From contig UQAW01000058.1 in NCBI GenBank assembly GCA_900539175.1, positions 1 to 26,226 on the forward strand: a stretch of 26,226 nucleotides of DNA, read 5' to 3'. Source of the stretch: an uncultured Lachnospiraceae bacterium (GTDB taxonomy: Bacteria > Bacillota > Clostridia > Lachnospirales > Lachnospiraceae). Positions 1 to 5,016 of this stretch are shown one piece after another. How positions within the stretch are numbered: the stretch's first letter is position 1; each line of letters opens with the position of its first letter. A program made the translations under genes and the position numbers. Below the pieces are notes generated by a model. The model worked only from the letters and a program-made list of their open reading frames with translations, did not search any database and was not told where the DNA came from.

Positions 1-103
1 ATAGCAAATTTTTTCAGCACTGTAAAGTATTGTTACTAACCGGATGAAGTACTAGAAGACTTCAACAAATTATTTATGCATAATTTTGTCTACTCACATA
101 ATA

Positions 104-144
104 TCGGTCATGAAATCTACAAATATATGCAGGTTCATGACCGA
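104..144. repeat. 11-bp perfect inverted repeat downstream of the nuclease-like gene
   Basis: TCGGTCATGAA (104-114) and TTCATGACCGA (134-144) are perfect inverted copies separated by 19 bases. It lies just past the stop of the leftward gene ending at 163, so it could form a transcript-ending hairpin, but neither strand has a clear T-run after it. It could also be a protein-binding site. Function not determined. Confidence 0.4.
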
Positions 145-162
145 GTTTCATTTCAATAATAA

Positions 163-1590
163 TCAAGTTTTACTTGCAGATGTCTGCCTTTGTGCATCAA
201 TCATAAAAAGTAATGGTGGATTTGAACCATTATCTAAGCGCTCTTGATGACGTTTTTGTATGGTTTCATCTCTTTTGGGGTTACCTACTTGTACATATAC
301 AAATATACGGTTATCAGTTCCTTCTGCTTTAGCATAATCTTCAATTTGTTCTTCATATCCATGCAGATAATCAGCATTAGATGATAATTTGATTTCTATA
401 ACTGTTTTATCATTACCTCGACTAATTTTCAAATCTACTGGCCCCGGTCCTTCATTAGCCTCAAAAGACATATCAACATTATTTTTTACGCAAAAATGCT
501 TTCCGCTTAATTGAAGCATCTTTTGAACAGATTTTTCTCTTTTCTTAGTAGCAGATGATAATATCTCATCCCATCCTTTATTGCATTCTACCCACTCTTT
601 GAAAATATTAAGTATCTCTATAGAAGCATCCCAACTACTTAATTCGGACTTATCAGAGTGTTCTAGAAATTCGAAGACTCCACTCTTTTTCATCTGCTTA
701 AATGCATCAGCAATGAAATATTCCCAATCGTTTATCAATGAATATTCATCAATTTCCTCTTTTCTATATCCATCAATCAAACGCCTGCATCGTTTGGCAT
801 CTTTGAAAATATAGCGTTTTAAATATTCCTTTTTTTCATTAGAATGCATTTTATACCATTCTGCTCCAATTGCCTGATTAACCTCATCTCGTATTGCTTG
901 ATTTTCTGCAATAACACGATCTATGTCATCCCAACAACGTGCGATAGGTATTTTGTGCAAAATTTCTGTTGGTAAATACAGAAGTTCACAAGATTTATAC
1001 GGATTTATTGCAATTCCGTCTTGAAATGATATTTCAGGATATTGTTCCGAATTCAAGCACAATTCTTTATTGATACGTTGAGTATATTCTCTAATATCCG
1101 GAAGGATTATTGTTGCTATCATATCACTTAAAAGATCAGCACCAACTCCTGTTTCAAATAGCCCCACTAATTGAAATATTTCTGGTTGTGTAGAACCGGA
1201 TTTGACAATTTCAAAAGCATCATTTATTACTTTTGACGACAATATAGGACCAAATGCAGCATCAACACCTGTTTTTGAATGTCCCAGATTGATACCTTTT
1301 ATACCATGAAAATTAAATAACTCTAATGCAGAGTTATATAACTTATCATTTTTTTGTTTTGAATTATCTAGCAATAACATAATCTTTCGGAAGAATTCAT
1401 TTATTCTGTTATATGCTTTTTGAAATTCAGGAGTTTTTGCATTTTTCAATCGCAACAAATTGATAAAAAAGTTACTATCACTGTTTATAATGGCATCAAA
1501 TACATCCAATTCATCTAATTCATCATTTAAATCAAAAAATTCAGATATAAAGATATCATCACTGTTCTCTGTGTTTTCATTCATATTCAA
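163..1590 (-). CDS. Putative PD-(D/E)XK (RecB/Cas4-like) nuclease-domain protein
   Basis: 475 residues, no signal peptide or membrane segment. The C-terminal part carries a restriction-endonuclease-fold signature: a helix with E352, then PVD (D386), then the E399-I-K401 strand (TVIEIKLS), then Q415-x3-Y419 (the QxxxY motif of RecB/Cas4-type nucleases). The first ~340 residues are not recognised; the N-terminal 40 are very acidic. Start: TTG at 1590 has AGAGG 8 bases upstream, while an ATG at 1584 lies 14 bases from it; the TTG fits better. It is the last gene of the leftward cargo operon, 51 bases after the YgiT-type gene. Inference: a DNA-cutting effector, possibly anti-phage. The enzyme class is supported by the motifs; the biological role is not shown. 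Confidence 0.6.
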   Translation of the reverse strand: MNMNENTENSDDIFISEFFDLNDELDELDVFDAIINSDSNFFINLLRLKNAKTPEFQKAYNRINEFFRKIMLLLDNSKQKNDKLYNSALELFNFHGIKGINLGHSKTGVDAAFGPILSSKVINDAFEIVKSGSTQPEIFQLVGLFETGVGADLLSDMIATIILPDIREYTQRINKELCLNSEQYPEISFQDGIAINPYKSCELLYLPTEILHKIPIARCWDDIDRVIAENQAIRDEVNQAIGAEWYKMHSNEKKEYLKRYIFKDAKRCRRLIDGYRKEEIDEYSLINDWEYFIADAFKQMKKSGVFEFLEHSDKSELSSWDASIEILNIFKEWVECNKGWDEILSSATKKREKSVQKMLQLSGKHFCVKNNVDMSFEANEGPGPVDLKISRGNDKTVIEIKLSSNADYLHGYEEQIEDYAKAEGTDNRIFVYVQVGNPKRDETIQKRHQERLDNGSNPPLLFMIDAQRQTSASKT

Positions 1591-1641
1591 TCACTTTACC
1601 TCTTGTAAATAATTCATTTTTTTCCAGTGTGTAATACCAAT

Positions 1642-1869
1642 TTATGCTGCCTGCTTGTAATCAATGACAGCAATCTCCTGCATCAGCTTCTTTGCCATAT
1701 TCACGATTATTTCCAGTTTTTCAGCGACTTCATCGGTGTAATATTTCTCGCCACACTGATCACATTCAAGGCATGGAACATTCTTGATTACGATGATGCA
1801 GTCTTTATAGTTCACAACGTGGGTTGTGGTGCTCTGGATAGTAGTCGTATTTTTACAAAACATACACAT
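1642..1869 (-). CDS. YgiT/MqsA-type zinc-finger antitoxin
   Basis: 75 residues. C2-x2-C5 near the start and C36-x2-C39 in the middle form the four-cysteine zinc site of YgiT-type (MqsA N-terminal) proteins, with the typical VPxxxC lead-in; an extra C33 precedes it. There is no C-terminal helix-turn-helix, so it is the short form. ATG at 1869 has AGGGG about 8 bases upstream and lies 2 bases after the stop of the DUF4258 gene, so the two are probably translationally coupled. In this family the zinc finger binds the partner toxin. Toxin-first order is the same as in mqsRA. Inference: neutralises the 104-residue neighbour. Without a DNA-binding domain it may not repress the operon by itself. Confidence 0.75.
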   Translation of the reverse strand: MCMFCKNTTTIQSTTTHVVNYKDCIIVIKNVPCLECDQCGEKYYTDEVAEKLEIIVNMAKKLMQEIAVIDYKQAA

Positions 1870-1871
1870 AT

Positions 1872-2186
1872 TTATTTCCCCTTTCTTCTGGTTTTCAAAT
1901 CATTTTCAAACTTCTTTGTATCTGGGTAATAAGCCGTTATGATGTATATATTTATATTATCACATCCTGCAACGATATGCAAAATTCGATTATTAACAGT
2001 ATACCCAAAAATCAGGCAGCTTGGATTAGGATAATCCTCCGGATATTCTTCAATAATTTCACCGGTAGAAATCCCGTTTTTTACATCTGCTCTGCTGATA
2101 TCTCTTTCCTGCATTCGTTCTAAGCAGTGCTTTGTCCAGATGATTTTTGAATCTGCGCATAATGTTTGATATATTTTTAAATCCAA
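1872..2186 (-). CDS. DUF4258 protein, putative toxin of a type II toxin-antitoxin pair
   Basis: 104 residues. The stretch KHCLERMQERDIS, then EIIEEYPEDYPNPSCLIFG, then ILHIVAGCD and IYIITAYYPD, is the DUF4258 pattern (small alpha/beta proteins resembling RelE/MqsR-fold toxins). The start is TTG at 2186: AGAGGTG lies 8 bases upstream and no ATG fits. It is followed 2 bases later by the YgiT-type gene, the usual partner. Known: DUF4258 genes are often found next to YgiT-type antitoxins and are annotated as putative toxins; activity has rarely been tested. Inference: an mRNA-directed toxin that stabilises the element or acts in defence. A gap of 47 bases separates it from the upstream 417-residue gene, so it may share that transcript. 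Confidence 0.7.
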   Translation of the reverse strand: MDLKIYQTLCADSKIIWTKHCLERMQERDISRADVKNGISTGEIIEEYPEDYPNPSCLIFGYTVNNRILHIVAGCDNINIYIITAYYPDTKKFENDLKTRRKGK

Positions 2187-2233
2187 ATTAATGTCACCTC
2201 TTTCTATTCTATTAGTCTTTTACTGGAGAATTT

Positions 2234-3487
2234 TTATTTTAGCTGGCACAAGTAAATATTGTCTTTGTCAAAAAGAATCTCTGTTGGTTGATTATAAAGT
2301 CGGTCAACCATCCTGATATTTTCGATAAATGGATGCGTGTAACAATCTTTATTGTTTACTAAACGTTTTATTGTTTGTCCTGCTTTTTTAGAATTATGCT
2401 GTTCCAAAGTGTTTCCGGCAGCAATCAGGAATTCATCAATTGGTGATTTATTAATGACTGGTATTTTTGCAATAACATTTCCTGCATTTTCGCTGAGATT
2501 TGCCAATCCATTTCGCAAATACGACTGCACAGAAGAATTTGCATTATTCTCCAGTTTGTTATAGCACTCCGTATAAAGTTCTCGATATTCATAAGAATAT
2601 TGTTCCATTTTCCGAATTATACTTCCAAGATATCCGTTATCATAATTACCAAGCAACATCACTTCCAGGAAAGAAGAAAAGCCATGCAAATATACCGAAA
2701 GCTGATATTCTCTGAAATCTGGAATTAATTTTTTTATCCTGTTTTTGATATCCTGATCGCCAAGAAGAATATTGGATTTCTGGAGAGTCTTTTGTATTTG
2801 TTCCCGGTAGAATTTTATATTCTCTTCGGATTTTTGCTTGATATCCTGTACTTTTAAGTGCATATTGGACTTATACATGGCATTATTCCAATTATACTTA
2901 TAATTATTGAGAATATCTGCAAGAAAAGTTAAATTTCCTCTCTGCTCAGCCTTTTTACTAGCTTGAAGAAAATCAAGTATTTCCTGCTGTGTTTCCTGAA
3001 TATCCCCAAGTCGTTTTTCAATGCTCATTAATGCCGCTGTCATAAAAAGCATTGTTGGGTCAAAGGGCATCACAGTACTTGTTGTAATTGTACTTCCATT
3101 GGCTTCTACCCATCTTGCCTGTGCAAAGCCACCATCATCTTTTAAAATAGTACCTAATTTGCCAATTCCATCTTTTGAATTCAGTAATTTCCCTGAAACT
3201 CCATCCTTAAAAACAGCTCGATATAATGTCTCTCCAGCATTCGTTTGCACTGTTTTGGTAACTGTACGAAAAGCTGGTAATAATGAGGATAATCCTGCAC
3301 CCAATGCAGCAATTCCAGTAAATGGAATACGCATATATTCTGTTATATCATCCATATCACTTGGAAAAAACGGATGATATTCCACATTGATTAAAGATTT
3401 CATTGCATTATCTTTTGCTATTTGTGGACTCTGCTGATCCGAATAGAGCTTTTCGATTTCATATCCTTGTTTATTATTATTTTCCAT
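2234..3487 (-). CDS. 417-residue protein of unknown function, paired with the XRE regulator
   Basis: Not assigned to a function. The N-terminal part has a short conserved-looking block YHPFFPSDMDDITEYM, then a hydrophobic glycine/alanine-rich segment (about residues 53-73, IPFTGIAALGAGLSSLLPAF) and another hydrophobic stretch (about 139-154). Residues 155-260 are charged and helical (coiled-coil-like, IEKRLGDIQETQQEILDFL). A second mildly hydrophobic patch lies at 262-280. The ATG at 3487 overlaps the preceding ORF by 11 bases, so the two are coupled; the ribosome site is weak (CGGGA). From memory, similar proteins sit beside this type of XRE regulator in other Firmicute mobile elements. The hydrophobic-plus-coiled-coil layout could suit a membrane-acting effector, but that is speculation. 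Confidence 0.6.
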   Translation of the reverse strand: MENNNKQGYEIEKLYSDQQSPQIAKDNAMKSLINVEYHPFFPSDMDDITEYMRIPFTGIAALGAGLSSLLPAFRTVTKTVQTNAGETLYRAVFKDGVSGKLLNSKDGIGKLGTILKDDGGFAQARWVEANGSTITTSTVMPFDPTMLFMTAALMSIEKRLGDIQETQQEILDFLQASKKAEQRGNLTFLADILNNYKYNWNNAMYKSNMHLKVQDIKQKSEENIKFYREQIQKTLQKSNILLGDQDIKNRIKKLIPDFREYQLSVYLHGFSSFLEVMLLGNYDNGYLGSIIRKMEQYSYEYRELYTECYNKLENNANSSVQSYLRNGLANLSENAGNVIAKIPVINKSPIDEFLIAAGNTLEQHNSKKAGQTIKRLVNNKDCYTHPFIENIRMVDRLYNQPTEILFDKDNIYLCQLK

Positions 3488-3794
3488 TGTTTTTATTCCC
3501 GCTATCTTTCAGTATATTAACCATTAAGTCCTGAAATGCCTGCATATTTTCTTTGCTCAATCCCAAAGAAGAAATCATTTGTGTTGTAATTCCAGCCATG
3601 GATTCTTCTGTCAGATTCTTTTTCTGACCGATGGCTTCATCGTGAAGCTTTTGAATCTGTTCACGCATTTCTTCGCAGGAAATGTCAGAAGACGACCCGG
3701 CATATTCCTCTTTCACATCTTTCATGATTCGCAGAAAAAGTGATTTTAACTTTTCCAAATCTGCCTCTGTACCAGTGACTTTTTGTGCATTCAA
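3477..3794 (-). CDS. 105-residue ORF: probable detached C-terminal part of the XRE regulator
   Basis: As an ORF it starts at TTG 3794, with no good ribosome site; the TTG overlaps a stop in another frame as TTGA. Read alone it is a helical, acidic protein (EADLEKLKSLFLRIMKDVKE, then EQIQKLHDEAIGQKK, then NMQAFQDLMVNILKD). Read upstream without requiring a start, the same frame continues as KKDIRQLNAQK. That joins smoothly to the tail encoded in the next frame after the XRE gene. I recall XRE regulators of clostridial elements ending with just such a helical region. Most likely it is the last third of the regulator, cut off by a frameshift at an A6 tract (3807-3812); a TTGA-coupled independent protein is the alternative. 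It overlaps the 417-residue gene by 11 bases. Confidence 0.55.
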   Translation of the reverse strand: MNAQKVTGTEADLEKLKSLFLRIMKDVKEEYAGSSSDISCEEMREQIQKLHDEAIGQKKNLTEESMAGITTQMISSLGLSKENMQAFQDLMVNILKDSGNKNNGK

Positions 3795-3891
3795 TTGTCG
3801 AATATCTTTTTTCCTTCCTTTGCCTGTAAAGGATTGGCTTTCATATACTCCGAAATATCAGCTGTAGCCAAATCAATCACGCTGTTTCTTG

Positions 3892-4293
3892 TCAGAAATC
3901 CTTCCTCATGTGCGCTTTCTCAAAGTAGGCTTCGGCATAATCCATGAGGGGAATAAAGTATTTATGCTCAATGATCCGACTGAACAGCTGCATATTTACT
4001 TTTCCAGACATTAATGTAACCAGAGCTTTTTGAGATAACCCCAGATCATCTAGTTTTACATTTTTCTTTGCTCTGATACTGGTTTTCCCAAGCAAATAAT
4101 CAGTAGATACTCCAAAATAATCAGCAAATTTTATTACAAGTTCATGACCAATACTTTTAATATCTTCGTTCTCTATTCTGGTAAGCTGAGATGCTGGTAT
4201 CCCCAGGTCTTCGCTTACCTGTTTTTTAGTTAAGCCTTTTTCAATTCGTAAATCGCCAATTTTCTCATGTACATTTCCCGGTAATTCCGCCAT
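3892..4293 (-). CDS. XRE-family HTH regulator, N-terminal ORF (133 residues)
   Basis: The helix-turn-helix occupies about residues 7-63 from the chosen start: KIGDLRIEKGLTKKQVSEDL, then GIPASQLTRIENEDI, then YFGVSTDYLLG, the standard Cro/C1 layout. I use ATG 4293 (MAELPGNV), with AGGGAG 9 bases upstream, not the longer ORF from 4407, because the promoter at 4315-4343 lies inside that extension. The ORF ends at a TGA at 3892 that looks premature (see the composite pseudogene). Role: probable autoregulated repressor of the cargo operon. The DNA-binding part would be intact even if the rest is lost. It is divergent from the leader and recombinase transcript. Confidence 0.75.
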   Translation of the reverse strand: MAELPGNVHEKIGDLRIEKGLTKKQVSEDLGIPASQLTRIENEDIKSIGHELVIKFADYFGVSTDYLLGKTSIRAKKNVKLDDLGLSQKALVTLMSGKVNMQLFSRIIEHKYFIPLMDYAEAYFEKAHMRKDF

Positions 4294-4314
4294 CGTTATC
4301 AACTCCCTAATGTA

Positions 4315-4343
4315 ATTGTAGTCTCTACCGGTATCGGCGTCAA
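4315..4343 (-). promoter_or_regulatory. Sigma-A-type promoter of the cargo operon
   Basis: On the minus strand TTGACG (4343-4338), a 17-base spacer, then TACAAT (4320-4315). Transcription would start near 4308, about 15 bases before the XRE ATG and its AGGGAG. The position rules out the longer XRE start at 4407. Confidence 0.7.
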
Positions 4344-4367
4344 TTGGTATAATTGCAGATTTGCAAT
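4326..4367. promoter_or_regulatory. Candidate operator palindromes at the XRE promoter
   Basis: TACCGGTA (4326-4333) is a perfect 8-bp palindrome inside the promoter spacer. ATTGCA-GATT-TGCAAT (4352-4367) is a perfect 6-bp inverted repeat just upstream of the -35 box. Either could be the autoregulatory site of the XRE protein, which is typical for this class; binding is inferred only. Confidence 0.35.
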
Positions 4368-4432
4368 TTTTTCTTATGGAATATAGGAAGAATTGCCACC
4401 ACTGCAAGAAATGCTGTTTTTAAAAAAAGTTG

Positions 4433-4441
4433 TGCTATGAT
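4433..4441 (+). promoter_or_regulatory. Candidate extended -10 promoter for the leader and recombinase transcript
   Basis: TGC-TATGAT is an extended -10 element. The -35 region (CTGTTT about 16 bases upstream) is poor. Transcription would start near 4448 and run through a long untranslated leader to the 64-residue gene at 4733. It is back to back with the XRE promoter, so the XRE protein could control both directions. Confidence 0.4.
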
Positions 4442-4447
4442 GCCACT

Positions 4448-4732
4448 GTCGAAGGGCGGAATTGTCTTCAAATAAAGACAACTCTTTCCCTGGATATGTA
4501 CCTTGAAAATTAAATACTCTTTCTTTCGGGTAACAGATAATGATACTCCTGCATAGTCACAGTCCTTGCGTTAATAGCGTCCCCGGCAATGAGTGCAGCT
4601 TGGAGAGAACCTCAGAGGGGTGGAATTCCCGTGGCTAAAAGCCACCTGAAAGAAAACGGACAAGCATCAGACAAGTTGATACCGCATAGATTGAAAAGAA
4701 CCAAAATTCTGAACAGAAAGGATGTGATAACC
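4448..4732 (+). ncRNA. Long untranslated leader with hairpins (putative regulatory leader)
   Basis: No convincing gene lies between the divergent promoters and the ATG at 4733. The stretch holds a hairpin TTGTCTT/AAGACAA (4462-4468 with 4475-4481), a CCTC/GAGG pairing around 4610-4620, and a tight GTGGCT-AAA-AGCCAC hairpin (4631-4645). It is more GC-rich from 4580 to 4650 than its surroundings. An open frame from 4589 crosses it but has no ribosome site. I have an impression of similar leaders upstream of recombinase genes in other Firmicute elements but cannot name the family. Attenuation or a structured regulatory RNA are possible; unproven. Confidence 0.35.
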
Positions 4733-4927
4733 ATGAAGAAACCAACCTATTATCTTTGGCGAAATGATTTTTCCACACAGGAAGAATATAAAGCAGCAAA
4801 AGACCGTTTTGAAAGAATTGGCTTCCGGGTTGTCACATACCTTGATGGAAAACAGGATCAGGACATTCATATAGGAATAAAAGCTTTAGTTCGAAACCAT
4901 TGGAAAGAAAACACCCTCATATCATAA
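4733..4927 (+). CDS. 64-residue element-encoded protein, unknown function
   Basis: Starts at ATG 4733 with an AAAGGATG ribosome site; the longer frame from 4589 has none. The protein starts MKKPTYYLWRNDF and has a compact predicted alpha/beta pattern: YYLWRNDF, then EEYKAAKDRFERIGFRVVTY, then DIHIGIKALVRNHW. No cysteines, signal peptide or membrane segment. I do not recognise a named family. It lies 89 bases upstream of the recombinase on the same strand, so it may be an accessory factor such as a recombination directionality factor, or simply a small conserved element protein. Position is the only support for that. Confidence 0.6.
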   Translation: MKKPTYYLWRNDFSTQEEYKAAKDRFERIGFRVVTYLDGKQDQDIHIGIKALVRNHWKENTLIS

Positions 4928-4942
4928 TCTTTCTGTTCACAG

Positions 4943-4990
4943 TTGATGAAATCTAATATATTATATAATTACATTATTCATATATAATAT
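4943..4990 (+). promoter_or_regulatory. AT-rich promoter region of the recombinase gene with an inverted repeat
   Basis: TTGATG (4943-4948) is followed by TATAAT at 4964-4969 (15-base spacing) and a second TATAAT at 4983-4988. ATATTATATA (4958-4967) and TATATAATAT (4981-4990) are perfect inverted copies 13 bases apart, possibly an operator. The AAAGGGG ribosome site follows at about 5004. The exact promoter cannot be chosen by eye. Confidence 0.4.
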
Positions 4991-5016
4991 TTTCAATTAA
5001 CCAGAAAGGGGAAATT

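Larger units (their letters stand above)
3477..4293 (-). pseudogene. XRE-family regulator, about 272 codons, apparently split by two -1 frameshifts
   Basis: Three frames read in order give one sensible protein. Frame 1 (4293 to about 3905) holds the HTH domain, up to AYFEKAH. Frame 2 (about 3910 to 3807) is EEGFLTRNSVIDLATADI then SEYMKANPLQAKEGK and has no ATG. Frame 3 (from about 3812) is KKDIRQLNAQK, running on into the 105-residue ORF. Both joins need a -1 step, that is, one base lost at each site. The second join lies in an A6 tract reading A-AAA-AAG, a classic slippery heptamer; the first has no slippery sequence. The middle piece matches a pattern I remember from full-length regulators of this kind (RNxxIDxATAxLxD). 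Possible causes are real decay, assembly indels, or programmed frameshifting at the second site. Confidence 0.65.

Noticed and set aside
4294..4407. Longer N-terminus for the XRE regulator (start at 4407)
   Set aside because: The promoter TTGACG-N17-TACAAT lies inside this extension, and ATG 4293 has a good AGGGAG site.
4570..4660. Group II intron 5' end or known riboswitch
   Set aside because: The GTGCAG and hairpin features gave a brief resemblance, but no intron domain V, intron-encoded protein or riboswitch core was found.
4589..4732. N-terminal extension of the 64-residue protein
   Set aside because: No ribosome site at 4589, while AAAGGATG precedes ATG 4733; the stretch is hairpin-rich leader.
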